Below the pieces are notes generated by a model. That model did not search any database. It saw only the letters and a program-made list of their open reading frames with translations, and was not told where the DNA came from. A program made the position numbers and the translations under genes. Below, piece by piece: positions 16,132 to 26,521 of a stretch of 64,000 bases of DNA. Source of the DNA: an uncultured Eubacteriaceae bacterium (GTDB lineage: Bacteria; Bacillota; Clostridia; Eubacteriales; Eubacteriaceae); NCBI GenBank assembly GCA_945867155.1, contig CAMBHL010000003.1, positions 1-64,000 of the forward strand, written 5' to 3'. Each line of letters starts with the position of its first letter. The stretch's first letter is position 1.

Positions 16132-18519
16132 TTATTTTATTCCTCTATAAAAATTTCCAGTTGTAAATCTTACTCGCTTATTTTTGATACTATTTATAAG
16201 GTCGTCTTGTTTCTCTATTTTTTTATAGGCCAAAACAACCTTCATGATCTCTTCTACATCTTCATTTAATACATTAATTCGATATGTGTCAATACTCTCT
16301 AGGCCTTTAAGTTCTCGGGAAGTCATACACAACTTGCTCGCATTAAAAATATGAACTTTACCAGAATCTAACAGCATTGGAAAGGAAGCATCGGTCTGAT
16401 CTGTTAGATAATATAATCCTTCATGTTCACAATATCTGCATCTATGATTTTTACAATCAATGATACAATTGTCAGAAACCATTACTTCTTGAAATCCATA
16501 TACGTTAAGCGTTAACGGGAATGCACTCAACTGATTGAGTTTTTTTAATGATTTGCGGTCCAACTCGGGGGAAACAACTCCGCGATCACATCCCCACTGT
16601 TTAAAAGCAAGTGTAGAAACAGCATTAAAAATTTGCAAATTTGTATCTGCCTCAACTGAATGTTTTGTATGATGCTTTTGACACATCCTAAGACTTTCAT
16701 AATTCCGAACAAGATAGCCGTCAATTTCTTCAGAATCGACAGTATCAAAAATATTATGCCATTCCCGCTCTGACTGAATATTCATAATTTCCGGAAAAGC
16801 CAATCGCACGCGCTGACCTTTTTTGTGAATATGTTTTATTATCCTTCTGCATTCTTCTATATCATTGGCATGTTCTAAAGGAATAACCCACTCATCTGCC
16901 GGAATATGAGCATAAGACTCGTACTGCTTTAATTTTTTTATCTGAATGGATATTTTAGGTGTTTTATTCTCACTCTTAAAATGCTGTTTTTTTAATCGAG
17001 CACGAAGCTCCTGAATATTTTGTTGAACTGTATCCTGGTCTTCATCTGGATCTATCATCCTAATGATTTCCCGACGGATTTGATTTAAATTTGAACGCGA
17101 TAAAAATAGTCCACCATCAAGATTGACATCAAGATGCAAAAGTTCAAAATCAGTATCGCCCATCTTTTGCAGCTGTTGCGTAATCATTTCTTTATCTAGT
17201 GCGTGTTTCTTTGCACTTTGAGGTATGATATTTTCAAGTTTAAACGCTCTTTTTTTACCATTCACCCCTTGTTTAACCCAGCCTGTAACAGGCGAATTAT
17301 TGGAAAACATGATATAAATAGAGATTGGAATTTTATTAAAAGGCAATGGTCTTTCTGCCTTCTCTGTAAGAGACTGCATTAATTCAATATTTTTATTTCG
17401 AAAGACAGGCATTCCTTCCCTAACTTTCGGAATTCTTTCTATTCGTATGATTTTCCCACGCTGTGAAAAACGATTGAGATTGCTTCCAATGCCTGCATCT
17501 TCACCAAAAGCCAAACCATCACCACAACGTAATTGAACGTCGTCATTCAGGAGAAACTCCATCCATTCCTTGTTGATTTTAACAATTTTTCCAATATAAG
17601 ATCCGCGTTTTTTTTGGACATGAATATTTGTTAAATGATGTGTTTCAAACATCCTGCCCGGCGTAAAATCGCGTCCAAATACAGAAGCTAATTCCTGATG
17701 CTCTTTTTGTTCATCTTTACCATCTACAGCATTGCGATACATTTGCGTCACTTGATAGACATATTGCGGACTTTTCAGACGGCCTTCAATTTTAAAAGCA
17801 TCAACTCCCGCATCAATGAGTTCTCTGATATGATGAACTGTATTTAAGTCCTTCATTGAAAGTAAAAAGCCGTTTCGGATAACCTTTCCGTTCGTATCAG
17901 TTAAACGATAGTACTTTCTGCAAGGTTGTGCACACATACCGCGATTTCCACTTCGGCCGCCGATTAAACTGCTCATTAAACATTGACCGGATCGCGAAAA
18001 ACACAAAGCACCATGAACAAAAACTTTTATTTCAATGCGTGTATTTTTTTTGATCTCCTTAATTTCATCCAAAGGCATTTCTCTTGGCAATACCACACGA
18101 TAAAAACCAAGATCTTCAAAAAAGCGAACGCCATCCAATCCCCCAATAGATGCCTGAGTGCTGGTTTGAAGCTTTATTTCTGGATAATGTTTTCTGATCC
18201 AGGCTATTAAACCTGGATCCTGTATGATCATCCCATCTATGTCAGCATGGTATAGAAAATCAACATAACGAATCACATCATCCCATTCCTGATCTTTGAT
18301 TAATATATTGAGTGTAATATATGCCTTAACTTTATTTTGGTGGCACAAACGTACAATATGCTTAATAGACCGGAGTTCTATGTTTTCTGCTCTTAGTCGT
18401 GCATTAAATAATGGACCGCCAAAATATACAGCATCAGCGCCAGCCCGTATGGCAGCTATCACTTCAGCATAATTACCAGCTGGTGCTAATACTTCAGGAA
18501 AATGACTTGATTCTTTCAT
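16132..18519 (-). CDS. U32-family peptidase with C-terminal DUF3656-type region
   Basis: A 795-aa protein. The N-terminal part (about 1-320) is the U32/collagenase-like TIM barrel: APAGNYAEVIAAIRAGADAV near 11, then SLIGGRSGNRGMCAQPCR near 185 with the Cys residues conserved in the family. The long C-terminal region (about 380-795), with a second cysteine cluster CKNHRCRYCEH near 705, corresponds to the large form of these proteins. Some relatives (RlhA, TrhP) work in RNA hydroxylation, so a protease role should not be assumed. It is in the operon between dacF and mutS2. Confidence 0.88.
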   Translation of the reverse strand: MKESSHFPEVLAPAGNYAEVIAAIRAGADAVYFGGPLFNARLRAENIELRSIKHIVRLCHQNKVKAYITLNILIKDQEWDDVIRYVDFLYHADIDGMIIQDPGLIAWIRKHYPEIKLQTSTQASIGGLDGVRFFEDLGFYRVVLPREMPLDEIKEIKKNTRIEIKVFVHGALCFSRSGQCLMSSLIGGRSGNRGMCAQPCRKYYRLTDTNGKVIRNGFLLSMKDLNTVHHIRELIDAGVDAFKIEGRLKSPQYVYQVTQMYRNAVDGKDEQKEHQELASVFGRDFTPGRMFETHHLTNIHVQKKRGSYIGKIVKINKEWMEFLLNDDVQLRCGDGLAFGEDAGIGSNLNRFSQRGKIIRIERIPKVREGMPVFRNKNIELMQSLTEKAERPLPFNKIPISIYIMFSNNSPVTGWVKQGVNGKKRAFKLENIIPQSAKKHALDKEMITQQLQKMGDTDFELLHLDVNLDGGLFLSRSNLNQIRREIIRMIDPDEDQDTVQQNIQELRARLKKQHFKSENKTPKISIQIKKLKQYESYAHIPADEWVIPLEHANDIEECRRIIKHIHKKGQRVRLAFPEIMNIQSEREWHNIFDTVDSEEIDGYLVRNYESLRMCQKHHTKHSVEADTNLQIFNAVSTLAFKQWGCDRGVVSPELDRKSLKKLNQLSAFPLTLNVYGFQEVMVSDNCIIDCKNHRCRYCEHEGLYYLTDQTDASFPMLLDSGKVHIFNASKLCMTSRELKGLESIDTYRINVLNEDVEEIMKVVLAYKKIEKQDDLINSIKNKRVRFTTGNFYRGIK

Positions 18520-18550
18520 TGATTAAAACTTATCCTCACACCATGAATTT

Positions 18551-19891
18551 CTATTTTCTTCGTCTTCTAATCGCCTGTACTTGATAATAGCGAAAAACTA
18601 AAGCACACGGAATTAGTATAATAAGAAAAATGATGAAATAATCAAAAAATCCGCGACGATGAACTGTTTTAGATGCGTACAGCGGCACTTGTTTCACAAT
18701 TCGGCCATTCTTCTTCACCACAAAACTTCCAACTCTTTGCTTTTTTTTGACTGTCTGCAGCAATTTATACGATTGCCCTTCTTTTTTAAACTCTGCTGAG
18801 TTTAGTTTTAATTGTGTTTTATAAGCTTTCTTTTGATTTTTGTCAACATATGACGAAATTTGCTTATTTGCCGTTAACGTCAAGTTTTTTGAATTGGCAA
18901 TTCGAACATGTTTGAGGTGAACCGTTTTATAAGTGCCATCTTTTTTTGTCCAATTTACCTTTTGATAGTCTATATTAAATGTATTCACCACGCCATTGGC
19001 TTGATTCCAAAGATTATTATCGCCATGCAAGATAACCGCAATCATCGTTTTGTCTTTATATTTTGAAGAAAAGACCAGACAATGTCCCGCTTTATCAGTG
19101 TGACCTGTTTTTACTCCTGTGACATATGGATTATATTCTTTGCCGTCATAGGAAGACCCTGTGACTTGCGGCAAATCTTCGGTACTGATAAGCAATGCAT
19201 TGGTATTAATCCACTTTTTATCTCCGCTTTTTAAATGACAAGTATATACTTTTGTTTTAACAATATTGTCAATTTCCTTGTATTTCATCAAATGAATGGC
19301 GATTTTTGCCAAATCTGCTGCAGTTGTATAGTGATTGTCATCGTGATAACCATGCGGATTCACAAAATGAGAATTTTTCAGCTTTAATTTTTTTGCTTCT
19401 TTATTCATTAAAGCCACAAATCGTGCGATTGCTTTGTCTGTACTCAATTTTGAATTATGTGCATCCATACGGCCAATATTCGTTGCAATAGTCATCGCAG
19501 CGTCATTACCTGACGGAAGCAACAAGCCATAAAGCAATTGACGCCATGTTAAAACATCGCCCTTACGAATATCCGCCTTTGAAGAATCTCCGCTAATTTC
19601 ATTGACTTCATCTCCAACTTTAACTTTCTGATTCAATTTATTCTTTACATAATGCATGGCAACTAAAGCTGTCATCGTTTTAGTCGTACTCGCGGGATAC
19701 ATCTTTTGATATGCATTTTGTTGCACAATAACGTCTCCTGTCTTAGTATCAACCGCATATACAGCTTCATCTCCATTAAAAGCTGGCATTGCAGCCATAA
19801 CGGGGGAACCAGCCAATACCAAAACAAAAAACAACGAAAGAAAAGTAACGATAATTTTATTTCGATTCTTTTTGGATATATGTAAGTTCAT
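18551..19891 (-). CDS. D-alanyl-D-alanine carboxypeptidase (DacF/PBP5 type)
   Basis: A secreted, membrane-anchored class C low-molecular-weight PBP that trims the terminal D-Ala of peptidoglycan pentapeptides. With the start at 19891 (MNLHISKK, preceded by CAGGAAA) it has a classic signal peptide ending in PVMA-AMP. The longer frame to 19933 adds 14 residues and is less likely. Active-site motifs are S-T-T-K in YPASTTKT, SGN in LLPSGNDAA, and KTG in GVKTGHTDKAG. A C-terminal membrane helix (FFDYFIIFLIILIPCALVF) follows the PBP5_C domain. It overlaps the M16 protease gene end by 35 bases. Confidence 0.95.
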   Translation of the reverse strand: MNLHISKKNRNKIIVTFLSLFFVLVLAGSPVMAAMPAFNGDEAVYAVDTKTGDVIVQQNAYQKMYPASTTKTMTALVAMHYVKNKLNQKVKVGDEVNEISGDSSKADIRKGDVLTWRQLLYGLLLPSGNDAAMTIATNIGRMDAHNSKLSTDKAIARFVALMNKEAKKLKLKNSHFVNPHGYHDDNHYTTAADLAKIAIHLMKYKEIDNIVKTKVYTCHLKSGDKKWINTNALLISTEDLPQVTGSSYDGKEYNPYVTGVKTGHTDKAGHCLVFSSKYKDKTMIAVILHGDNNLWNQANGVVNTFNIDYQKVNWTKKDGTYKTVHLKHVRIANSKNLTLTANKQISSYVDKNQKKAYKTQLKLNSAEFKKEGQSYKLLQTVKKKQRVGSFVVKKNGRIVKQVPLYASKTVHRRGFFDYFIIFLIILIPCALVFRYYQVQAIRRRRK

Positions 19892-22787
19892 CAAAAATTT
19901 CCTGATTCTGTCGAATTTTTTCTTCATTTCCAATTACGCAAAGGGCATTTTGATCAACAACCGCATTAATTATATCTCCGCAGTCTCTTAGGTCATTGAC
20001 TGTTGTCCCTAAAATTTGATCTCTTTCTTCCTGGATCCAATCCGGCGTTTGATCTGTAAAGAATTGACGGTCTTCAACATATGACTGCATGGCTAAGGAT
20101 AATGGGTGATCTTTGGTTGAGATAGAACCAATAATTGCCTTTTCTAATTCTCTCTGACTCATTTGCATTTCTTTCACATATGCACCAGCTTGATTATAGG
20201 CTTGAATTGTTTGCTTAACATGTGGATCCCGATAAGAAGTGAAAATCAAGTCTCCTGATTTTGATATTGACAGACCTGTTCCATAAGCACCACCCTTGAC
20301 TCGGACTCGATTCCATAAATATCCCATGTCCATTATCGTTTTGAGGACGAATAAAGTTCCATTATAATCATGCCCTAATTCTTGAATGTTAAATCCTTTT
20401 GCAACATAATTCACTTTTGATGAAGTCATAATCCCTTCATTCAATTTTTCAGTTACAAAATGATAATCATAATTATCTAAAATGTTATTTTTCAGCTTTT
20501 CTAGGATTGTGCGCACAGCATGGTAAACTTTATTTTGATTTTCTTCCTCGCAACTAATAGATAATGTCAGATTCTGTAAATTAAATATACGATCGAAGAC
20601 GCTTGTTAACTGAGTGGACAGCTGTTCAAACTTTACGTCAAATTGCTGACAGATTGAAGATAAGAAGCGGCCAAAATCAATACCGCCTAATTGTTGATAT
20701 AAGGCTGCCGATTGTGAATAATATGACTGAAGCCGCTGAGAAGCCAATACATTTCCAGATGTTAAAAACTGATTTTCAAATTTGATCTGATGTTCTTGCA
20801 AAATTGCTTTGATAATGTCCTTTTCATCAAAGTGTGAAGCTGTCATCCCCTGAATCATTAATTGAAGTAAAACATCTAATTGATCAATTAATGCTTTCCC
20901 ACCAATGGACAAATAAGCGCGATACTGTCCTGCTTTCTGTACGCTGTCCAGAACTTCCAAATTTGTTGAAATTCCGCCTGTATAGATTTGAATTGCTTGG
21001 TCCATTTCATTAACTGAATACAAATCTGTACGAACGTTAAAAAGCAGTTTATTTAGTATTCCTAATATAGGCAAATCTTCTTGCGGAATTGCATGAATAT
21101 CAAAATAGAATTTAAGATAAACAACACCATTTGTCGGTACCGGATGCCACAACACAAAACGATCATTTAATAATCCCCGTGTTAATTTGGATGCTTTTGC
21201 TTTTGTATCTAAGTCAGAAAGCTCCAATTTAGGAATAGTCGCAAGTTGTTCTGGCGTATCTTCACGATTTTGATACGCTGCCAATTCATGCGTTTCTTGT
21301 ATGATGGCATCAATTTCTTTGTCAGATAGGCTTGCACGATAACAATTTAATTTTTCGGATAATTTTTTCGCATTCTTCGACGCCAAATCTGGATCCGGTA
21401 TTAAAGTCACTACCGCTTGGTGCGGATTGTGAATTAAAAATTGAGCGATCATTTTTTCAAATCCGCCATGGTGAGCCATTTGATTGACATGTTCCAGAGC
21501 TTGATCTGTTCTCAAATGGTTCAGTGGATCTTGATGATAAAGCCAGGTATCCATCAATTCCAAACCAAACATTAAGCCAGAAGGATAAGTGCCAAAATCC
21601 TTTTCTTTTAAGGCAAACGCTGTCGAATTGATACCTGCTTTGAGCAATTGGGGATCAATACCTTCCTGACAGATTTGTTTAAGAACTTTATCAATTGTCG
21701 ATAAAACTTTCTTTTTACTTCCCGTTTCAACATTTTTCAATGTGATTGAAAAATAAGGCTGCTGCATCGATGTTGTGTAAGAATAATTGATATCATCACA
21801 AATATTTAAATCCAGCAAAGCTTTTTTCAGAGGATAAGAATTTTCTCCTAATAAAATACCTGCTAAAATATCAAATGCCAGCCAGGAATCTTTTAAATCA
21901 TTTAATACCCAGCCTACCGTCAGATAATTTTTGTGATCTAATTGTTTTTGCCCAGACAATGGATAATAGCCTTTTGATTCTACTGGATGTGAAAAAGGTT
22001 CTTGAATTTTGATTTCAGAATCAATGGCTTTATATTCATAATTTGACAAATATTCCTGATCCAAATAGGCAAGATGTTTTTGAATATCGCCGTTTCCATA
22101 AAAATAAATAAAAGCATTTGAAGGATGGTAAAATGTACGATGAAAATTCAAAAATTCTTCATAGCTAAGATCTGGAATTTCATCTGGAAATCCACCTGAC
22201 TCCTTTCCGTAAATGGTATCAGGATACAGCTGTTTCATGAGCTCATTTTGAAGAATTTCCTCTGGACTCGAATAAACACCTTTCATTTCATTGTAAACCA
22301 CACCATTATACGTTAATGGATCCTGACGGCTATTTAACTGATAATGCCAGCCTTCCTGTTCAAATATTTTTTTATTATTATAAATATTAGGATAAAAAAC
22401 GCCATCCAGATAAACATCAATTAAATTCATAAAATCTTTATCATTTGTGCTTGCGACCGGATAGACTGTCTTATCAGGATATGTCATGGCATTTAAAAAC
22501 GTATTCACCGACCCTTTTACAAGTTCAACAAATGGTTCTTTAACTGGATATTTTCTAGAGCCATCCAACACAGAATGTTCTGTAATATGGGCAACGCCAG
22601 TACTATTGTCTGATGGCGTTTTAAAAGCAATATGAAATACCTTATTATTGTCATCATTGGATAAATACAAAAGTGGCGTTTGCGTCTTTTCGTAAATAAA
22701 ATAATACGCAGTCCCATGAATTTCTTCTAAATACTCCTTGTAACACAGCCTAAAGCCATGAACGATTTCATTGTTTTTTTCTTTCAT
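19857..22787 (-). CDS. M16C-family zinc metalloprotease (presequence protease-like)
   Basis: About 976 aa. The inverted zinc motif H-x-x-E-H is in HITEHSVL near residue 67-71, with the downstream Glu region NEMKGVYS near 160, typical of the PreP/insulinase-like M16C group. The C-terminal half repeats the two inactive M16 domains. No signal peptide is seen, so it is probably cytoplasmic and degrades peptides. The start at 22787 has an AGGAG site at proper distance; the ATG 18 bases upstream overlaps the rarA stop and lacks one. It is second in the rarA operon. Confidence 0.92.
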   Translation of the reverse strand: MKEKNNEIVHGFRLCYKEYLEEIHGTAYYFIYEKTQTPLLYLSNDDNNKVFHIAFKTPSDNSTGVAHITEHSVLDGSRKYPVKEPFVELVKGSVNTFLNAMTYPDKTVYPVASTNDKDFMNLIDVYLDGVFYPNIYNNKKIFEQEGWHYQLNSRQDPLTYNGVVYNEMKGVYSSPEEILQNELMKQLYPDTIYGKESGGFPDEIPDLSYEEFLNFHRTFYHPSNAFIYFYGNGDIQKHLAYLDQEYLSNYEYKAIDSEIKIQEPFSHPVESKGYYPLSGQKQLDHKNYLTVGWVLNDLKDSWLAFDILAGILLGENSYPLKKALLDLNICDDINYSYTTSMQQPYFSITLKNVETGSKKKVLSTIDKVLKQICQEGIDPQLLKAGINSTAFALKEKDFGTYPSGLMFGLELMDTWLYHQDPLNHLRTDQALEHVNQMAHHGGFEKMIAQFLIHNPHQAVVTLIPDPDLASKNAKKLSEKLNCYRASLSDKEIDAIIQETHELAAYQNREDTPEQLATIPKLELSDLDTKAKASKLTRGLLNDRFVLWHPVPTNGVVYLKFYFDIHAIPQEDLPILGILNKLLFNVRTDLYSVNEMDQAIQIYTGGISTNLEVLDSVQKAGQYRAYLSIGGKALIDQLDVLLQLMIQGMTASHFDEKDIIKAILQEHQIKFENQFLTSGNVLASQRLQSYYSQSAALYQQLGGIDFGRFLSSICQQFDVKFEQLSTQLTSVFDRIFNLQNLTLSISCEEENQNKVYHAVRTILEKLKNNILDNYDYHFVTEKLNEGIMTSSKVNYVAKGFNIQELGHDYNGTLFVLKTIMDMGYLWNRVRVKGGAYGTGLSISKSGDLIFTSYRDPHVKQTIQAYNQAGAYVKEMQMSQRELEKAIIGSISTKDHPLSLAMQSYVEDRQFFTDQTPDWIQEERDQILGTTVNDLRDCGDIINAVVDQNALCVIGNEEKIRQNQEIFDELTYIQKESK

Positions 22788-22805
22788 GAATTCTCCTGTC
22801 GACAT

Positions 22806-24134
22806 TTATTTTAATTTTTTCAACTCATCCAAACGGTGCTTTATCTTTTTTTCAAAACCATTTTCTGTTGGTAAATAAAATGATTTTTCATAAAGATCAT
22901 CAGGCAAATACTGTTGTACAACATAATGGTTGGGATAATCGTGGGGAAATTTATACACAGCTCCATTATTAAGCTCTTTTGACCCCTTATAATGTGTATC
23001 TCTCAAATGAGGTGGGACTTGGCCATCCGACTCATATCGAACGGCATGATTTGCTTTCTGAATTGCAACATTTGAAGCATTCGATTTTGGAGCAGACGCT
23101 AAAAAAGTTGCTGCCTGTGACAGATTAATTTGCGCTTCAGGCAGGCCAACACGGTCTAACGCTTGAGCAGCTGCTACAGCCACAACCAAAGCTAAAGGCT
23201 GCGCATTTCCGATATCTTCTGACGCTGAAATAATCATTCGGCGTGCAATAAATTTAGGGTCTTCTCCGGAATCCAGCATTTTCGCCATCCAAAATACTGC
23301 TGCATCAGGATCTGAGCCACGAATGCTTTTGATGAATGCAGAAATTGTATCGTAGTGAGCATTTCCGTTTTTATCATAGTTCAAAGCTTTTCTCTGGATG
23401 CATTCTTGCGCAGTGCTTAAATCAATGTGGATTTTCCCATCAGCATCCTTATCGGAAGTTAATACGGCTAATTCCAAGGCATTGAGGGCTTTACGAACAT
23501 CCCCATTAGACATTTCGGCAAAATGCTCTTTCGCTTCTTCTGTGATTTCGACATGCATCATTCCCAATCCTTTATCTTGGTCTGCAATCGCATGATCAAT
23601 CACTTTTTTGATATCTTTTTTCTCAAGAGGTAAAAATTTGAAAATCGTCGACCTCGATATTAATGCTGAATTGATTTCAAAATACGGATTTTCGGTTGTC
23701 GCGCCAATTAAGATAATCTCACCTTTTTCAACGCTGGGAAGCAATGCATCTTGCTGAGATTTGTTAAAACGGTGAATTTCATCTATAAATAAAATTGTTT
23801 TGCGATTGTACAATACAATATTTTGCTGCGCTTGCTTAACGGCTTTTTCAATCTCTTTTTTCCCTGAGGTAACAGCATTTAAAATTTGGAAATCTGCCTT
23901 TGTTTGATTTGCAATAATATTCGCAAGTGTTGTCTTTCCTGTACCAGGCGGCCCATAAAATATGGCTGAAGTCAAGTGATCACTTTGAATAAGCCGGCTT
24001 AATAACTTTCCTTTTCCAACCACTTGCTGCTGTCCATAAAATTCTTCAAGTGTTGTCGGTCGCATTCGTGCAGCTAAAGGCTCGTTTTGCTTCATAGTTT
24101 TTTTATAAGACAAATCAAAAATACTCGCTTGCAT
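22806..24134 (-). CDS. rarA: Replication-associated recombination protein A
   Basis: A 442-aa AAA+ ATPase of the RarA/MgsA/WRNIP1 family, acting at stalled replication forks. Walker A GPPGTGKT is at residues 61-68, Walker B ILFIDEIHRFNKSQQDALLP near 115, sensor GATTENPYFEIN near 143, and the family-specific C-terminal domain with LPDDLYEKSFYLPTENGFE near its end. The length matches the family. It heads an operon with M16C, dacF, U32 and mutS2; its stop codon touches the next gene. Confidence 0.95.
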   Translation of the reverse strand: MQASIFDLSYKKTMKQNEPLAARMRPTTLEEFYGQQQVVGKGKLLSRLIQSDHLTSAIFYGPPGTGKTTLANIIANQTKADFQILNAVTSGKKEIEKAVKQAQQNIVLYNRKTILFIDEIHRFNKSQQDALLPSVEKGEIILIGATTENPYFEINSALISRSTIFKFLPLEKKDIKKVIDHAIADQDKGLGMMHVEITEEAKEHFAEMSNGDVRKALNALELAVLTSDKDADGKIHIDLSTAQECIQRKALNYDKNGNAHYDTISAFIKSIRGSDPDAAVFWMAKMLDSGEDPKFIARRMIISASEDIGNAQPLALVVAVAAAQALDRVGLPEAQINLSQAATFLASAPKSNASNVAIQKANHAVRYESDGQVPPHLRDTHYKGSKELNNGAVYKFPHDYPNHYVVQQYLPDDLYEKSFYLPTENGFEKKIKHRLDELKKLK

Positions 24135-24167
24135 CGTAGCTTCGAATATCTCCCTTCATACAAAAAA

Positions 24168-24190
24168 AATCCGGAAATAAATCCCGGAAT
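24168..24190 (-). terminator. Probable terminator of secG
   Basis: A short stem ATCCGG/CCGGAAT-type (5 GC-rich pairs plus a flanking mismatch) with a 9-base loop; the minus-strand tail is a run of eight T. It is less strong than other terminators in the window. Confidence 0.5.
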
Positions 24191-24201
24191 CTTTTTTAAT
24201 A

Positions 24202-24432
24202 TTATGCAGCAATCACAGCGTACATAAAAGCTGATAACATGAATACAATTGCTGAAATAATGGTCACCTTTTCGAGGAAAGCATCAAATCCTCGCGCTTT
24301 ATGTTTGCCAAAAAGAGTTTCTGCACCGCCTTCAATTGCACCAAGCCCTTGAGTTTTAACCGGTGACATCAACACACTAATGATCACTGCAAAGCTCGAT
24401 ATGATCATCAATGCAACTAAAAAAGTATCCAA
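24202..24432 (-). CDS. secG: Preprotein translocase subunit SecG
   Basis: A 76-aa membrane protein of the SecYEG export channel. Two hydrophobic segments (about 3-22 and 52-74) flank a cytoplasmic loop with GLGAIEGGAETLFGKHKARG, the SecG signature region. The likely start is a TTG at 24432, eight bases behind GGAGG; the frame extends to another TTG at 24447, but that codon overlaps the ribosome site itself. It has its own promoter and follows the tpiA terminator. The usual neighbours gpmI, eno, rnr and smpB are not here. Confidence 0.93.
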   Translation of the reverse strand: MDTFLVALMIISSFAVIISVLMSPVKTQGLGAIEGGAETLFGKHKARGFDAFLEKVTIISAIVFMLSAFMYAVIAA

Positions 24433-24461
24433 TACTCTAACCTCCAACTTTTTATTTTTTT

Positions 24462-24489
24462 ATTGTATCATACGGAGCGTAAATTGCAA
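24462..24489 (-). promoter_or_regulatory. Promoter of secG
   Basis: The minus strand has TTGCAA and TACAAT with a 16-base spacer, about 30 bases upstream of the secG start. Confidence 0.6.
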
Positions 24490-24511
24490 GCTGAGAAATA
24501 GCCCAAAAATA

Positions 24512-24540
24512 AAGGAGCTGTACATCAAGTACAGCTCCTT
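24512..24540 (-). terminator. Terminator of the cggR-gap-pgk-tpiA operon
   Basis: AAGGAGCTGTAC (24512-24523) pairs perfectly with 24529-24540 around ATCAA. The minus-strand tail is TTATTTTTG. Confidence 0.85.
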
Positions 24541-24553
24541 ATTATTCTCATGA

Positions 24554-25297
24554 TTATTCGAAGTTCACAATTTTTGCAAAATCAGCTGTTAAACTTGCAC
24601 CGCCGACCAGTGCCCCATCGATATTTTCCATGCTCATCAGTGATTGAACATTGTTTGGTTTTACTGATCCGCCATATTGAATGCGTGTTGCTTCTGCCGC
24701 CGCTTCACCGAACATCTTGCTGATCGCTTCACGAATCCAGCCGCAAACTTCATCTGCTTGTTCTTTGCTGGCTGTTTTTCCTGTACCAATTGCCCAGATC
24801 GGTTCATAAGCAACAATAACTTTTGTAACATCTTCAACATTGGCTAAATCTTTTTTAATTTGTCCAACTACTTTTTCCTGAGCCTTGCCCGCTTCACGTT
24901 CTTCTAAAGTTTCACCGCAGCAAACAATAGGTGTTAAGCCGAGCTTTAATGCTTTAAGAACTTTTTTATTGACGCTGTCATCTGTTTCAGCAAAATACTG
25001 TCTTCTTTCGCTGTGTCCAATAATGACGTAGCGAACCCCAAGATCTTTTAACATTTCTCCGGAAACTTCACCAGTATATGCACCCTTTTCTTCATAGAAC
25101 ATATTTTGAGCACCGATCCCGACATTCGTTCCCTTTGTTAATTCAACAGCCTTCGGTAAATCAATAAATGGTGGTGCAAAAACAACTTCTGCCTTTGCAT
25201 CTTTCACCAGAGGAATCAGCGTCTTAATTAATTCTTCCGTTTCCGCCACATTTTTGTTCATTTTCCAGTTTCCTGCTATAACAGGTCTTCTTGCCAT
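24554..25297 (-). CDS. tpiA: Triosephosphate isomerase
   Basis: A TIM-barrel glycolytic enzyme interconverting dihydroxyacetone phosphate and glyceraldehyde 3-phosphate. Key residues: Asn/Lys in GNWKMNK at the N-terminus, catalytic His in IIGHSERR near 95, catalytic Glu in VAYEPIWAIGTG near 165, and the phosphate loop near GGSVKP. About 247 aa, normal length. The second ATG (25297) suits the AGAGAGG site better than the first (25303). It is the last gene of the cggR operon, nine bases after pgk. Confidence 0.97.
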   Translation of the reverse strand: MARRPVIAGNWKMNKNVAETEELIKTLIPLVKDAKAEVVFAPPFIDLPKAVELTKGTNVGIGAQNMFYEEKGAYTGEVSGEMLKDLGVRYVIIGHSERRQYFAETDDSVNKKVLKALKLGLTPIVCCGETLEEREAGKAQEKVVGQIKKDLANVEDVTKVIVAYEPIWAIGTGKTASKEQADEVCGWIREAISKMFGEAAAEATRIQYGGSVKPNNVQSLMSMENIDGALVGGASLTADFAKIVNFE

Positions 25298-25311
25298 AAT
25301 CATACACCTCT

Positions 25312-26499
25312 CTATTTATCTTCTAACACAGCAATACCTGGTAATACTTTGCCTTCCATGAATTCCAACGAAGCGCCGCCGCCTGTTGAAATATGGCTGA
25401 TTTTATCAGCAAATCCCAATTGTTTGACCGCAGCTGCAGAGTCACCACCGCCAATGATCGTAGTTGCCTGGGATTCTGCCATCGCCTTCGCTACTGCCTT
25501 CGTGCCTTCAGCATACGTCGGGAATTCAAATACCCCCATTGGACCATTCCAAATAACGGTTTTTGCTTTCTTAATAACATCAGCATAAAGTTCCCGTGTT
25601 TTAGGCCCGATATCCATTCCCATTTGATCGTTTGGCATCGCATTAGAAGCTACAACTGTCGGTTCCGCATCGGCTGCAAATTCATGTGCCACAACATTAT
25701 CAAGTGGAAGATAAAGTTTTACACCTTTTTCTCCTGCTTGTTTTAACAATCCAGCTGCAAGGTCCACTTTGTCTTCTTCTAAAAGAGAAGTCCCAATTTC
25801 ATACCCTTGTGCTTTATAAAAAGTGTAGGCCATGCCACCGCCAATAATCAGCGCATCGACTTTATCAAGCAAGTTCGTGATGACGCCAATTTTGTCAGAA
25901 ACTTTAGCACCACCCAAAATCGCAACAAATGGATGTTCCGGATTATCTAACGCACCGCCAATAAATTTTAATTCTTTTTGAATTAAGAAACCTGAAACTG
26001 CTGGCAAGTATTTCGCGATGCCTTCCGTCGAAGCGTGAGCACGGTGGCAGGAGCCAAATGCATCATCCACATAAATATCTGCAAGGCTCGCTAAATCTTT
26101 TGCAAAGGCCGGATCATTCTTCTTTTCTTCAGGACGAAATCTTGTATTCTGAAGCAACAGGACTTCTCCTGGCTTCAATGACGCAGCTGCTTTTTTCGTC
26201 ACATCGCCAACAACTTCTCCATCATCATTGAAAATAACAGAAAGTCCCAATTTGTCTGATAATGCTTTCGCAACAGGTGCTAAAGAATACTTAGCTTCCG
26301 GTTTATTCGCCGGTCTGCCCAAATGGCTCATCAAGATCAATGCAGCACCTTGATCAAGAATATATTTGATGGTTGGCAAAGCTGCTTCAATTCTGGTATC
26401 ATCAGTGATTTCACCTGCTTCGTTTAATGGCACATTAAAATCAGCACGCATGATCACTTTTTTGTTTTTCAGATCGATATCTTTTACAGTTTTCTTCAT
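25312..26499 (-). CDS. pgk: Phosphoglycerate kinase
   Basis: A 395-aa glycolytic kinase making ATP from 1,3-bisphosphoglycerate. Visible landmarks: RADFNVPLN near 18, HLGRP near 59, GGAKVSDK near 196, the nucleotide loop WNGPMGVFE near 315, and the C-terminal GGGDSAAAV and [10 protein letters not shown]. Full length. It lies downstream of gap after an intercistronic hairpin and upstream of tpiA. Confidence 0.98.
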   Translation of the reverse strand: MKKTVKDIDLKNKKVIMRADFNVPLNEAGEITDDTRIEAALPTIKYILDQGAALILMSHLGRPANKPEAKYSLAPVAKALSDKLGLSVIFNDDGEVVGDVTKKAAASLKPGEVLLLQNTRFRPEEKKNDPAFAKDLASLADIYVDDAFGSCHRAHASTEGIAKYLPAVSGFLIQKELKFIGGALDNPEHPFVAILGGAKVSDKIGVITNLLDKVDALIIGGGMAYTFYKAQGYEIGTSLLEEDKVDLAAGLLKQAGEKGVKLYLPLDNVVAHEFAADAEPTVVASNAMPNDQMGMDIGPKTRELYADVIKKAKTVIWNGPMGVFEFPTYAEGTKAVAKAMAESQATTIIGGGDSAAAVKQLGFADKISHISTGGGASLEFMEGKVLPGIAVLEDK

Positions 26500-26521
26500 T
26501 TTTTATCCTCTGTGAAAAAAT

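Noticed and set aside
16132-18519. Naming the U32 protein a collagenase
   Set aside because: The U32 fold is shared with RNA-modification proteins, and nothing in the sequence shows collagen cleavage.
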